A stretch of 64,000 bases of DNA from Rugamonas sp. A1-17 (GCA_025548565.1 JAJLPB010000001.1:124001-188000), one strand, 5' to 3'; counted from the first letter of the stretch, positions 46,953 to 59,592 are shown. The notes: generated from the sequence alone by a model not told the origin. Numbers and translations: made by a program.

Positions 46953-47504
46953 ATGACGAGTCAGTCCGCGCCGGGCACGGCGCTTGAAACAGCGTATCTG
47001 GGCGGCGGCTGCTTCTGGTGCACCGAGGCCGTGTTTGCGCGGCTCAAGGGCGTGCAGCAGGTGGAGTGCGGCTATGCCGGCGGCCAGCAGCCCGACCCCA
47101 CCTACGAGCAAGTCTGCGCCGGTGGCACCGGCCACGCCGAAGTGGTGAAATTGCAATTTGATCCTTCCGTCATCGGTTTCCGCGACCTGCTGGAAATCTT
47201 CTTCACCATCCACGATCCGACCACCTTGAACCGCCAGGGCAACGATGTCGGCACCCAGTACCGTTCGGTCATCTTTTACCAGTCGCCGCAGCAGGAAGCC
47301 ACGGCGCGCCAGGTGATCGCGCAGATGGCAGCGGTGTGGGACGCGCCCATCGTCACCGAGCTGGCGCCGGCCACGGCCTACTATCCGGCCGAACCCTATC
47401 ACCAGGACTATTTCACCCAGCACCCGCTGCAGAGTTATTGCGCCTTCGTGGTGGCGCCCAAGGTGGCCAAGTTCAAGAGCACCTACGCGCAGCGCCTGAA
47501 ATGA
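46953..47504 (+). CDS. msrA: Peptide-methionine (S)-S-oxide reductase
   Basis: 183 residues from ATG 46953, with GGGGGAA just upstream. The active-site motif GGCFWCTEAVF holds the catalytic Cys. TGHAEVVKLQFDP and NRQGNDVGTQYRS are further family motifs. It repairs oxidised methionine in proteins. The HD-GYP regulator gene begins 16 bases downstream. Confidence 0.97.
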   Translation: MTSQSAPGTALETAYLGGGCFWCTEAVFARLKGVQQVECGYAGGQQPDPTYEQVCAGGTGHAEVVKLQFDPSVIGFRDLLEIFFTIHDPTTLNRQGNDVGTQYRSVIFYQSPQQEATARQVIAQMAAVWDAPIVTELAPATAYYPAEPYHQDYFTQHPLQSYCAFVVAPKVAKFKSTYAQRLK

Positions 47505-47520
47505 CGGCGGGGAGACGCGG

Positions 47521-48579
47521 ATGAAGGTGGTGCTGGTCGACGATACCCACATCAACCTGGTGCTGATGTCGCGCCTGGTCGACAAGCTGCAGGGCGTGAG
47601 CACCATCGGCTTCCAGTCCGCGCGCGAGGCGCTGGCCTGGTGCAACGCCCATCCCTACGACCTGCTGATCGTCGACTACATGATGCCGGATATGAACGGC
47701 CTGGAGCTCATCGCCCGGCTGCGGGCGCCGCCCGACCAGCGCCCGCCGGTGCTGATGGTCACCGCCAGCGTCGACCTCGACGTGCGCCACCGCGCGCTGG
47801 AAAACGGCGCCAGCGATTTCCTCATCAAGCCGATCGACAAGGTCGAGTTCCTGGCGCGCACCCGCAACATGCTGGCGCTGCGCAGCGCCACGCTGAGCCT
47901 GCAGCACCGCGCCAGCTGGCTGGCCGACGAGGTGGCCAAGGCCACCGCCGAGCTGTGCGCGCGCGAGCAGGAGACCATCATGCTGCTGTGCCGCGCCTCC
48001 GAGTACCGCGACCCCGAAACCGGCGCCCACATCCAGCGCATGGCGCGCTACTCGCGGCTGATCGCGGCCGGGCTGGGCCTGTCGGACGAGCAGCAGAGCG
48101 ACCTGCTGAACGCCGCGCCGATGCACGACATCGGCAAGGTCGGCACGCCCGACCACATCCTGCTCAAGCCGGGCCGCCTCACGCCCGAGGAAATGGCCGT
48201 CATGCGCCAGCACGCGGAGATCGGCTACAACATCCTCAAGGATTGCAAGGCGCGCACGCACAAGCTGGCCGCCGAGATCGCGCTGACCCACCACGAGCGC
48301 TACGACGGCCAGGGCTATCCGCGCGGCCTGGCGGGCGAGGCCATTCCGCAGGCCGGCCGCATCGTCGCCGTGGCCGACGTGTTCGACGCGCTGACCAGCG
48401 TGCGCCCGTACAAGCCGGCGTGGAGCATGGAGGCCGCGCGCCAGCACCTGCTGGACCACAGCGGCGCGCATTTCGATCCGCGCTGCGTCGACGCGCTGCT
48501 GCAGCGCTGGGACGAGGTGCTGGACATCCGCGCCCGCTACCGGGACGAGCAGGGCGGCCCCGCCGCCGTCACGGCCTGA
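47521..48579 (+). CDS. RpfG-like response regulator with HD-GYP domain
   Basis: 352 residues. The receiver domain (1-120) has VDD and the phospho-acceptor D52. The HD-GYP domain (about 145-345) has H202-D203 (MHDIGK), HHERYDGQGYP (257-267) and the GYP signature, all intact. Such proteins hydrolyse c-di-GMP. The hybrid kinase starts 7 bases later and is the likely phospho-donor. The window's PilZ protein could be an output. Confidence 0.95.
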   Translation: MKVVLVDDTHINLVLMSRLVDKLQGVSTIGFQSAREALAWCNAHPYDLLIVDYMMPDMNGLELIARLRAPPDQRPPVLMVTASVDLDVRHRALENGASDFLIKPIDKVEFLARTRNMLALRSATLSLQHRASWLADEVAKATAELCAREQETIMLLCRASEYRDPETGAHIQRMARYSRLIAAGLGLSDEQQSDLLNAAPMHDIGKVGTPDHILLKPGRLTPEEMAVMRQHAEIGYNILKDCKARTHKLAAEIALTHHERYDGQGYPRGLAGEAIPQAGRIVAVADVFDALTSVRPYKPAWSMEAARQHLLDHSGAHFDPRCVDALLQRWDEVLDIRARYRDEQGGPAAVTA

Positions 48580-48586
48580 GCCCGCC

Positions 48587-50878
<2,292 letters not shown>

Positions 50879-52166
50879 AGCAGCGAGAACGCGGGCAGGC
50901 CGTCTTCGGTCAGCGCGTAGTGCGCGCCGGCGTGGCTGGCGCTGGCCGGATACATGTGCCGGCGCGACCACGGCAGCGCCGCGCTGCGCTGGCCCGCCTT
51001 GCGGCCGACCACCTGGTACAGGCTGATCCAGTCCTGCTCGAAGGCGTAGCAGCAGCCCGCCAGGTAGACGTGCCAGATGCGGTAGCGCTTGTCGCCGGCC
51101 AGCGTGCGCACGCGTTCGGTGCGGGCCTCGAAATTGTCGGTCCAGATGGCGCAGGTGCGGGCGTAGTGGCGGCGTAGGTTTTCCACGTCGCACACCTCCA
51201 GCTTGCCCTGCTGCATAGCCTTGAGCACATGGCCGATGTGCGCCAGCTCGCCCTGCGGGAACACGTACTTGTCGATGAACTCGCCGCCGCCGTAGGGCGT
51301 CTCGCCGTTGTCCGGGTCGGTGGTGGTGATGCCGTGGTTCATCACCACGCCGTCCGGCGCCAGCAGCTTGTGGATGGCGGCGAAATATTCCGGCAGGTGC
51401 TTGACGCCCACATGCTCGAACATGCCGACGCTGGTGATGCGGTCGAACTGGCCGCGCACGTCGCGGTAGTCCTGCAGGCGGATCTCGACCAGGTGCTCCA
51501 GCCCGGCCTGGCGCACGCGCTCCTTGGCCAGCGCGAACTGGTTCTCCGACAAGGTGACGCCGACGCAGCGCGCGCGGTACTGCTGCGCCGCGCGGATCAC
51601 CAGCGCGCCCCAGCCGCAGCCGATGTCGAGCAGCGTCTGGTTCGGCTTGAGCTCGATCTTGCGCAGGATGTGGTCGATCTTCTTGACCTGCGCGGTGGCC
51701 AGGTCCTCGTCGCCGTGCTCGAAGTAGGCGCAGGAATACACCATGGCCGGGTCGAGGAACTGCTGGTAGAACTCGTTGGAGACGTCGTAGTGGTAGCGGA
51801 TCGCCTCGGCGTCCTGGCGCTTGCTGTGGGCGATGCCGCGCGCGATGCGGGCGAACCTGCCCTCGGCCTTGAGCGTGGTGCGCGCCAGCGCGTTGACCAC
51901 GGCGATCATGTCGTGCGCGCGGCCCTTGACCTCGATCGCGCCCTCGACATAGGCCGCGCCCAGGTTGGACAGCGACGGCGTGAGCAGGTAGCGCGCGGCC
52001 GACACATTGGGCAGCCGTATCGTCACGCGCGGCGCCTCGCTGGAAAAGTCCACATGCTGGCCGTTCCACAGTTCAATGCGCAGGGGCAGGGCGATTTGCC
52101 GGCGGATGCCGTCGATCCAGCTGCTGAGACGGTTTTGTACAAACACGATCACACCTCCGAGTCCAC

Positions 52167-52195
52167 AAAAAAAAGACCACCGCATGCGATGGTCT
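52167..52195 (-). terminator. Intrinsic terminator between hemerythrin-pdxH and cfa
   Basis: On the minus strand AGACCATCGC pairs with GCGGTGGTCT (one G-T pair), followed by eight T. The cfa ribosome site begins about 9 bases after the T-run. Confidence 0.88.
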
Positions 52196-52219
52196 GGTGT
52201 GTGCCTCGTGGCGCCGTGC

Positions 52220-53455
52220 TTACGGCTGCAGGCGCTCCTTCACCCAGCTACCATCTGCCTGTTTCAGATACACGATCCGGTCATGGAAGCGCGAACGGCG
52301 CCCCTGCCAGAACTCGATGCGCACCGGATCGAGGCGATAGCCGCCCCAGTGTTCCGGCCGCACCGGATGCTCGCCGCTGACGGCGGCCGCCGCATCGTAG
52401 TTGGCTTCCAGCTGCTCCCGGTTGGCGATGCGCGCGCTTTGCTGCGAAGCGATCGCGGCGATCTGGCTCTTCACCGGCCGGCTGTAAAAATACTTGTCGC
52501 TTTCCTCGGCGGAAGTCTTGACCACCGTGCCCTCGATGCGCACCTGGCGTTCCAACTCGCTCCAGAAGAATAACAGCGCGGCGTGCGGGTTGTCGCCCAG
52601 TTGCCGGCCCTTCTGGCTGTCGTAGTTGGTGTACCAGGTGAAGCCGCGCGCGTCGTACTGCTTGATCAGCACGATGCGCGAACTGGGCTTGCCCTGCGCA
52701 TCCACCGTGGCCACGCTCATCGCGTTCGGCTCGTTGACCTTGGCGCGCAGCGCTTCCTCGAACCATTTGCCGAACTGGGCGATCGGATCGTCCAGCACAT
52801 CGTGTTCCGTCAGACTGGCGCGGCCGTAATCGAGGCGCAGGTCCGCCAGCACCACGCCGTCGGCCACCTTGTCGGACACCGGCACCTGCTTGCGCTCCGG
52901 CACCTGGCTTTGCGGCAGGCCGGGGGCGATGCCGCGCCGCGCCTGCATCGCGCTGCCCAGTTGCGCCATCTGCTCGGGGCTGAACAGGCGCATGGCCATC
53001 GGCGCGATGTCGCCTTCCTCGATCGTCATGTGGGTGGCGTAGACCGCGGCAAAGCGCTGGACGTCGTCGGCCGACAGCTCGCTGCTTTTCCCATTTGCAA
53101 TTTTATCAAGTTGTGCGTCAATTATATGCCAGTCCCGTTCCATTTGCTGGTGGTCGGCCAGGATGCCGGGCACCAGCCCGGCCAGCCGCACGGCGTCGGC
53201 GTCGCGCGCGGTGGCCTGCAGCATCGGCATCAGGTTTTGTTCCTCGTCCTCGTGGTGCAGCGGCGCCGCCGTGTTGAAATATTTCCGCACCGCCTGGGCG
53301 GCCTTGCGGGCATCGTCGTCGGCGCCGTGCCGGGGCAGGTGGGCCAGCAGCTTTTGCAGCGTCTGCAGCTGCTTGCGGATGCGCTCGTGGCAATGTTTGA
53401 GCACGGCCAGCGGCTGGCTGAAATCGGGGGCGGTATCGAACAGGGAAGAACTCAT
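52220..53455 (-). CDS. pdxH: Hemerythrin-PdxH fusion protein
   Basis: 411 residues from ATG 53455 in one uninterrupted frame. Residues 12-160 form a hemerythrin/HHE four-helix domain with candidate iron ligands H23, H67, H68, E71, H102, H142 and E146 ([34 protein letters not shown]). Residues about 203-411 are a full pyridoxamine 5'-phosphate oxidase: [50 protein letters not shown] and the terminal [15 protein letters not shown]. PdxH makes pyridoxal phosphate using FMN and oxygen. The joined oxygen-binding-type domain is unusual and may sense or supply oxygen. Confidence 0.93.
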   Translation of the reverse strand: MSSSLFDTAPDFSQPLAVLKHCHERIRKQLQTLQKLLAHLPRHGADDDARKAAQAVRKYFNTAAPLHHEDEEQNLMPMLQATARDADAVRLAGLVPGILADHQQMERDWHIIDAQLDKIANGKSSELSADDVQRFAAVYATHMTIEEGDIAPMAMRLFSPEQMAQLGSAMQARRGIAPGLPQSQVPERKQVPVSDKVADGVVLADLRLDYGRASLTEHDVLDDPIAQFGKWFEEALRAKVNEPNAMSVATVDAQGKPSSRIVLIKQYDARGFTWYTNYDSQKGRQLGDNPHAALLFFWSELERQVRIEGTVVKTSAEESDKYFYSRPVKSQIAAIASQQSARIANREQLEANYDAAAAVSGEHPVRPEHWGGYRLDPVRIEFWQGRRSRFHDRIVYLKQADGSWVKERLQP

Positions 53456-53526
53456 GGCGGTCGCTCGGGCTAGGGGGGAATTCATTCTAAAATAATTTTT
53501 GCCGTGGCGTCCGTTAAAATGTCGGG

Positions 53527-54375
53527 ATGAACTCCCTTGCACCCACCCCATTCGACGATGTCGACTTCGAGCGCCGCTTCGGCGGCATCGGCCGCCTCTA
53601 TGGCGAACGCGCGCTGGCGCGCTTCCGGGCCGCCCACGTGTGCGTGGTCGGCGTCGGCGGCGTCGGCTCGTGGATCGTCGAGGCGCTGGCCCGCAGCGCC
53701 ATCGGCCGGCTCACGCTTATTGATCTGGATAACGTCGCCGAGTCCAACATCAACCGCCAGATCCAGGCCCTGAGCGGCACCGTCGGCCAGGCCAAGATCA
53801 CCGCGCTGGCCGAGCGCATCGCCCAGATCAACCCGTTCTGCGTGGTCGACCAGGTCGAGGACTTCGTCAGCCCGGACAACCTGGAGCAGATGCTGGGCGG
53901 CGGCCGGTTCGATTTCGTGGTCGACGCCATCGACAGCGTGGCGGCCAAGGCGGCCATGATCGCCTGGTGCCGCCGGCACGCCATGCCCCTGATCATCATC
54001 GGCAGCGCCGGCGGCCAGACCGACCCCACCCAGATCGCCGTGCGCGACCTGGCCCGCACCGAGCAGGAGCCGCTGCTGAAGAAGGTGCGCAAGGTGCTGC
54101 GCAGCCAGTACGGCTATCCGCGCGGCGAGAAGACCAAGTTCCACGTCGACGCGGTGTTCTCGATGGAGCGGCTGCGCCTGCCGGAAACGGCCGAGGTGTG
54201 CGCGGTGGACGGCGGGCAGGGCGAGGGCGCCGGCGGCTTGACCGGCCTCAATTGCGCCGGCTTCGGGTCGGCCATGGTGGTCACGGCCAGCTTCGGCATG
54301 GTGGCGGCCAGCCGCGTGCTGCGCCACCTGGCCGACGGCGCGCAACCGCCGGTGGCGCCAGCCGAAACGATTTAG
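53527..54375 (+). CDS. tcdA: tRNA threonylcarbamoyladenosine dehydratase
   Basis: 282 residues, E1-like fold. TcdA (CsdL) cyclises t6A to ct6A with [21 protein letters not shown] precedes the nucleotide loop [28 protein letters not shown] and [15 protein letters not shown] follow. A cysteine-bearing [11 protein letters not shown] segment lies near the end. It is divergent from the hemerythrin-pdxH gene. The Sua5-type gene that makes its precursor modification is 13 kb away. Confidence 0.95.
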   Translation: MNSLAPTPFDDVDFERRFGGIGRLYGERALARFRAAHVCVVGVGGVGSWIVEALARSAIGRLTLIDLDNVAESNINRQIQALSGTVGQAKITALAERIAQINPFCVVDQVEDFVSPDNLEQMLGGGRFDFVVDAIDSVAAKAAMIAWCRRHAMPLIIIGSAGGQTDPTQIAVRDLARTEQEPLLKKVRKVLRSQYGYPRGEKTKFHVDAVFSMERLRLPETAEVCAVDGGQGEGAGGLTGLNCAGFGSAMVVTASFGMVAASRVLRHLADGAQPPVAPAETI

Positions 54376-54466
54376 ATTTTATCCAGCGCGCGGGGCGGGT
54401 TTGCTATCATGGTGCGCGCAGGCACGGGGACCGTGCCTTCCACAGACCTGATCGAAAGAAAAAAAC

Positions 54467-54964
54467 ATGATCCGTAGTTCCGTACTCGTAGCAATGCTGT
54501 GCGCGCTGGCGGCCTCCGCGGCCCAGGCGCAGACCCCGGCCGCGCCGGTGGCCCCGGCCGACGCGCCGCCGCCGCCACCGCTGGTGGTGGGCTCGGCCAC
54601 GCCCGGCCCGGCCGCCGAACAGCTGATCGTCACCGACACCAAGATCGGCACCGGCAAGGAAGCGACCACCGGCGCCACCGTCTACATGCACTACTCGGGC
54701 TGGCTGTACCGTCCGCTGGCCAGGAATATGCACGGCAAGCTGTTCGACTCGTCCATTCCGCGCGGCGAGCCGCTGGACTTCGTGCTGGGCGCCGGCCGCG
54801 TCATCAAGGGCTGGGACCAGGGCATCCAGGGCATGAAGGTGGGCGGCAAGCGCACGCTGATTATTCCGTCGGAGCTCGCTTACGGCTCACGTCCGTCGCC
54901 GGGCAGCGGCATTCCGCCGAATTCCGCGCTGATCTTCGACGTCGAGCTGGTGGACGTGAAATAA
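54467..54964 (+). CDS. Exported FKBP-type peptidyl-prolyl isomerase
   Basis: 165 residues. A signal peptide (about 1-21) is followed by an Ala/Pro linker and one FKBP domain from about residue 55: VYMHYSGWLY, FDSSIPRGEPLDFVLGAGRVIKGWDQGIQGMKVGG, and the ending LAYGSRPSPGSGIPPNSALIFDVELVDV. It catalyses proline isomerisation during folding in the periplasm. It lies between tcdA and cysK as a single gene. Confidence 0.94.
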   Translation: MIRSSVLVAMLCALAASAAQAQTPAAPVAPADAPPPPPLVVGSATPGPAAEQLIVTDTKIGTGKEATTGATVYMHYSGWLYRPLARNMHGKLFDSSIPRGEPLDFVLGAGRVIKGWDQGIQGMKVGGKRTLIIPSELAYGSRPSPGSGIPPNSALIFDVELVDVK

Positions 54965-55016
54965 TCGACGCAAACAAGCGTAGACTGGAACCTCCGTCCC
55001 ACCCCGGAGGTTTTCC

Positions 55017-55949
<933 letters not shown>

Positions 55950-55968
55950 CCGGCTCATTCGCCGATCC

Positions 55969-56559
55969 TCACGCCCGGCCCCAGTCGTAATCCATGTGGC
56001 GCGCGGTGGCGAGCGCCAGTTCGCGCCCCGCCAGCCGCTCGACCAGTTGCAGCGACAGGTCGATGCCGGCCGTGACGCCGCCGGCGGCGACGATGGCGCC
56101 ATGCTCTGGCAGGCGCCGCTTGCCCTCTATCCGCAACTCGGGTAACGCCGGCACCATGCCGGCCGGTTGCCGCGCCGCCACCTGCCGGCCGTCGAGCAGC
56201 CCGGCCTGCGTGAGCAGGAAGGCGCCGGTGCCGATGGCCGCCACCAGTTCGCAGTCGCGCGCCACGGCGGCGATCCAGGCGGTGACGTCGGGCTTGGCCA
56301 GTTCGGCGTCGACGACGCCGCCTGGCACGATCAGCACGTCGAGGCCGGCGCCGCCGAAGTCCGACTCGGGGAACACGGCCAGGCCGGCGCGCGCGCGCAA
56401 CAGCGCCGACGTGCGGCCGATGGTGCGGACCCGGAACGGCGGCGCGCCCGGTGTCGTCCTCGCGCTGACGCGCATGGCACAGGTGAATACCTCATAGGGG
56501 CCGGTGACGTCGAGTACCTCGACGTCGTCGAAAACATAGATGCCGATGGAGTGGGTCAT
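55969..56559 (-). CDS. DJ-1/PfpI-family protein lacking the usual Cys
   Basis: 196 residues from ATG 56559 with AGGAGG. The fold is clear (IGIYVFDDVEVLDVTGPYEVF, VLIVPGGVV, GIDLSLQLVERLAG). Where relatives have VCTGAFLLA the protein has AIGTGAFLLTQ, so the nucleophilic Cys is Gly. The THW motif after GLLDGR is also lost (ARQ). It is likely inactive or changed in function, perhaps a binding protein. It faces a GlxA-type regulator across 83 bases. Confidence 0.88.
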   Translation of the reverse strand: MTHSIGIYVFDDVEVLDVTGPYEVFTCAMRVSARTTPGAPPFRVRTIGRTSALLRARAGLAVFPESDFGGAGLDVLIVPGGVVDAELAKPDVTAWIAAVARDCELVAAIGTGAFLLTQAGLLDGRQVAARQPAGMVPALPELRIEGKRRLPEHGAIVAAGGVTAGIDLSLQLVERLAGRELALATARHMDYDWGRA

Positions 56560-56642
56560 GTAGCCCTCCTTGAAACCAAAGGCGGCATCTTCCCATTTCC
56601 GCGCTTGACACAAGTGACACCAGTGGTGGAGTATCTGCCAAT

Positions 56643-57665
56643 ATGCACGCTGCCCAACATTCCATCCCGGCGCCCGCCCAAGCGTCCCCGATCGACGTCT
56701 GGCTGCTGGTGCTGCCGCGTTTCGCGCTGCTCGACGCCACCGGCCCGGCCCAGGTATTCTCCACCGCCAACGACGAGGCGCAGGACGACGGCCTGCCCGC
56801 GCCGTACGCGATCCACATGGTGTCGCCCGGCGGCGGCCTGGTCACCTCGGCCGCCGGCGTGAGCGTGCTGACCGAGCCGCTGCCCACCGGCGGCCTGGCC
56901 GGCTCGACGCTGATCATGGTGGGTGGGCGGGGCCTGGAGGATGGCAGCAGCCCGGCGCTGACGCCCGACATCGTGCGCTGGGTGGCCGACGCCGGCGGCG
57001 GCGCGAACGCCGTCGCGCGCTGCTGCTCGGTGTGCACCGGCGCCTTCCTGATGGCGCGCAGCGGCTTGCTGGACGGGCGCCGCGCCGTGACCCACTGGCA
57101 GGACGCGGCGCAGTTGCAGGCCCAGTTCCCGGCCATCACCGTGCAGGAAGACGCCATCTATATCAAGGACGGCCCCTTATATACGTCGGCCGGCATCGCC
57201 GCCGGCATCGACCTGGCGCTCAGCCTGGTCGGCGAGGACCTGGGCCGCCCCTTCGCGCTGCGGGTGGCCAAGCGGTTGGTGGTGTTTTTGAAGCGCCCCG
57301 GCGGCCAGCGCCAGTTCAGCTCGGAATTGCTGGCGCAGGCCGACCCGCAGGGCTTGCACGGCCAGCTGACCGCGTGGTTGCGTCCGCGCCTGAAGCAGCC
57401 CATCGGTGTCGAGCAAATGGCTGCCGCGTTCGCGCTGTCGGTGCGCTCGCTGCACCGCAAGCTGCAGCAGGAGGCGGGCATCTCGCCGGCGCAATTGCTG
57501 CTGCGGCTGCGCATGGAGCGCGCTTGCGCGCTGCTCGAGCAAGGCGGCATGACGGTCAAGCGGGCCGCCGGCCAGAGCGGATTCGGCAGCGAATACAACC
57601 TGCGGCGCGCCTTCGCCAAGCAGCTGGGCGTGGTGCCCAGCGAGTATCAGGTGCGCTTTGGCTGA
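56643..57665 (+). CDS. GlxA-family AraC-type transcriptional regulator
   Basis: 340 residues. The N-terminal DJ-1/PfpI-like domain (about 15-210) keeps CSVCTGAFLMARSGLLDGRRAVTHW. The C-terminal AraC helix-turn-helix (about 240-338) includes GVEQMAAAFALSVRSLHRKLQQEAG and AAGQSGFGSEYNLRRAFAKQLG. It probably controls the divergent DJ-1-like gene or itself in response to a small molecule. Confidence 0.94.
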   Translation: MHAAQHSIPAPAQASPIDVWLLVLPRFALLDATGPAQVFSTANDEAQDDGLPAPYAIHMVSPGGGLVTSAAGVSVLTEPLPTGGLAGSTLIMVGGRGLEDGSSPALTPDIVRWVADAGGGANAVARCCSVCTGAFLMARSGLLDGRRAVTHWQDAAQLQAQFPAITVQEDAIYIKDGPLYTSAGIAAGIDLALSLVGEDLGRPFALRVAKRLVVFLKRPGGQRQFSSELLAQADPQGLHGQLTAWLRPRLKQPIGVEQMAAAFALSVRSLHRKLQQEAGISPAQLLLRLRMERACALLEQGGMTVKRAAGQSGFGSEYNLRRAFAKQLGVVPSEYQVRFG

Positions 57666-57670
57666 GGCGG

Positions 57671-57709
57671 TACGACGAGATCATCGGCGTGACGAACGAG
57701 GACGCGTGA
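57671..57709 (+). pseudogene. cysK 3' fragment (remnant)
   Basis: 57671-57706 matches 55725-55760 inside cysK at 33 of 36 bases, including 20 straight identical bases. It encodes YDEIIGVTNEDA against [12 protein letters not shown] in cysK, then stops at once. It begins 6 bases after the regulator stop. It is the scrap of a lost or partial duplicate. Confidence 0.8.
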
Positions 57710-57736
57710 AGTTTTACTAATTGCTTTGGGATACAG

Positions 57737-58135
57737 ATGCGTAGACTTTCCGTGATTTTCCTGCTGGTCTGTGGCTCAGTCCGTGCGGAGACCTGTCAAA
57801 AATATGATGTGGCCAATGTCGAGCTCACCGGTCGGGTTCGGGTCGAGACGTTTTTCGGCCCGCCCAACTTTGGCGAATCGCCGGAAACCGATTCCAAGGA
57901 ACGGCAGGCGGTTCTTCATTTGGACCGGCCGATTTGCACTGTGGCCTCGGCCGATAGTCCTGCGGAAGAACGTCAAATCGATGTGACGCTGGTTCCGATG
58001 GGGGACTTCACTCTCGCGTCGTTTGATGGCAAGCCGGTGACCGTCAAGGGAAAGCTCTTCTACGCCATCACCGGCCATCACCACACCAATGTCCTGATAT
58101 CGATTGATACCGCGCCACAAATAACCGGAAAATAA
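57737..58135 (+). CDS. Exported DUF4431-like protein
   Basis: 132 residues with a signal peptide (cleavage near VRA-ETC). The mature part (ELTGRVRVETFFGPPNFGESPETDSKE, VLHLDRPICTV, VTVKGKLFYAITGHHHTNVLI) fits the DUF4431 family of small periplasmic or secreted proteins. Two cysteines could pair. The GC is lower than in neighbours. Function is unknown. Confidence 0.75.
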   Translation: MRRLSVIFLLVCGSVRAETCQKYDVANVELTGRVRVETFFGPPNFGESPETDSKERQAVLHLDRPICTVASADSPAEERQIDVTLVPMGDFTLASFDGKPVTVKGKLFYAITGHHHTNVLISIDTAPQITGK

Positions 58136-58178
58136 CTGAAAGCGGTCGGGAGCGCCAAGGCGCCCCTGCGTGCATGCC

Positions 58179-59216
58179 CTAGTGCGGCTGTTCCTGCAGG
58201 CTGCACTCGTGCGCGGTGGTGCCCAGGCGCACCTGCAGCGTGCTGTGGTCGATCGAGAACTGTTCCCTGAGCCGCGCGCTGATGGCGTCCATCGCGGCGT
58301 CGCCCGGATGGCCGGCGGGCGTCACCAGCTGCGCGGTCAGCGCGTTCTCGGTGGTGCTCATCGACCAGATGTGGACGTCGTGCACGTCGGTCACGCCGGG
58401 CTGGGCGCGCAGGAATTGTTCGACTTCCGCGTGGTCCAGGTTGTCCGGCACGGCGGCCAGCATCATGCGCATCGATTGCTTGAGCAGCGACCAGGTGCTG
58501 TAGACGATGATGGCGACGATGACCGCGCTGACCAGCGGGTCCAGCCAGTTCCAGCCCGTGTAGCGCACGATTGCGCCGGCCACCAGCACGCCCAGCGAGA
58601 TGGCGGCGTCGGCCGCCATGTGCAGGTAGGCGCCGCGCACGTTGATGTCGTCTTTGCTGCCGGACATGAACAGCCAGGCCGAGAAGCCGTTGACCAGGAT
58701 GCCCACGCCGGCCACCACCGAGACGGTCAGGCCGGCCACCGGTTCCGGGTGCACCAGCTGCTGCGCCGCTTCCCAGGCGATGGCGCCGCAGGCCGCCATC
58801 AGCAGCATGGAGTTGAACAGCGCGGCCAGCATCGAGGTGCTGCGCAGGCCGTAGGTATAGCGGCCGTTCGGCACGCGCTTGGCCAGGATCGCCGCGCCCC
58901 AGGCCAGCATCAGGCCCAGCACGTCCGACAGGTTGTGGCCGGCGTCGGCCATCAGCGCGGTGGAATTGGCCAGGAAACCGTAGAAGAATTCGATCGCCAC
59001 GAACGCCGTGTTGAGCACGATGGCGACCGCGAACGCGCGGCCCATGGTGTTCGGATCGCCGTGGTGATGGTGATGGCCGCCGTGGCCGTGGTCATGCCCG
59101 TGGTCGTGGCCGCACGCCTTGGCTTTGGCCTTGGCCGGCGCGTGGTCATGGTCGTGGTCATGGCCGTGATGATCGTGATCGTGGTCATGATCGTGATGGT
59201 CGTGGTGCTTGCTCAT
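58179..59216 (-). CDS. Cation diffusion facilitator, zinc-type
   Basis: 345 residues. A His/Asp-rich N-terminus (over 20 His in the first 55 residues) is followed by six membrane helices. The transport site residues are in DAGHNLSD (helix 2) and HMAADAAISL (helix 5), the His/Asp pattern of zinc and cadmium exporters. A C-terminal cytoplasmic domain covers about 260-345. It exports metal by proton exchange. The upstream ArsR gene overlaps it by 4 bases (ATGA). Confidence 0.95.
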   Translation of the reverse strand: MSKHHDHHDHDHDHDHHGHDHDHDHAPAKAKAKACGHDHGHDHGHGGHHHHHGDPNTMGRAFAVAIVLNTAFVAIEFFYGFLANSTALMADAGHNLSDVLGLMLAWGAAILAKRVPNGRYTYGLRSTSMLAALFNSMLLMAACGAIAWEAAQQLVHPEPVAGLTVSVVAGVGILVNGFSAWLFMSGSKDDINVRGAYLHMAADAAISLGVLVAGAIVRYTGWNWLDPLVSAVIVAIIVYSTWSLLKQSMRMMLAAVPDNLDHAEVEQFLRAQPGVTDVHDVHIWSMSTTENALTAQLVTPAGHPGDAAMDAISARLREQFSIDHSTLQVRLGTTAHECSLQEQPH

Positions 59217-59539
59217 GCGTCGTGTCCGTTGGAAGGTTCGGCGATATGTTCGAGCATATCGTTGAGTACGCCGCTGATGTGGGCGTCGGCGGCGGAATAG
59301 AACACTTGCTTGCCCTGGCGCTCAGACTTCACAATGCGCGCCGCGCGCAGCAAACGCAAGTGGTGGCTGACCAGCGAACTGCTCAGCTCCAGCGAGGAAG
59401 CGATGTCGCTGACGGCGATCGGCGCCGTCACGCAGGCCAGCACGATGCGCAGGCGCGTCGGATCGCCCAGCAGATGGAACAGGTCGGCCAGCTGGGCGAT
59501 CGCCGGATCGCAGTCGGAATAGTCGTGTTGGCAGCTCAT
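59213..59539 (-). CDS. ArsR/SmtB-family metal repressor, zinc-type
   Basis: 108 residues from ATG 59539; a GTG at 59566 lies inside the operator and is less likely. The winged helix (LGDPTRLRIVLACV, ASSLELSSSLVSHHLRLLRAARIV) is standard. Near the end, DAH, ten residues, H, two residues, E reproduces the alpha-5 zinc site DxHx10HxxE of SmtB/CzrA. It should release DNA when zinc binds. The CDF exporter is its co-translated target. Confidence 0.93.
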   Translation of the reverse strand: MSCQHDYSDCDPAIAQLADLFHLLGDPTRLRIVLACVTAPIAVSDIASSLELSSSLVSHHLRLLRAARIVKSERQGKQVFYSAADAHISGVLNDMLEHIAEPSNGHDA

Positions 59540-59540
59540 A

Positions 59541-59576
59541 ATGCTAACAAGTGAATAGGTGTTCACATGTTAGCAT
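59541..59576. promoter_or_regulatory. Large palindromic operator of the arsR-CDF operon
   Basis: The outer arms ATGCTAACA and TGTTAGCAT are perfect inverted repeats, as are the inner arms GTGAA and TTCAC; in all 30 of 36 positions are symmetric. The core resembles the TGAA-N6-TTCA operators of SmtB/CzrA repressors. It begins one base upstream of the repressor's ATG on the minus strand. Confidence 0.8.
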
Positions 59577-59592
59577 GGATTCGCAGGCCGGG

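Noticed and set aside
53480..53530. Possible shared operator between hemerythrin-pdxH and tcdA
   Set aside because: The gap holds AT-rich DNA and a plain TAAAAT -10 only; no symmetry was found.
58148..58166. GC-rich hairpin GGGAGCGCC/GGCGCCCC between DUF4431 and CDF genes
   Set aside because: No T-run follows on either strand and the stem has a bulge; a terminator call is not justified.
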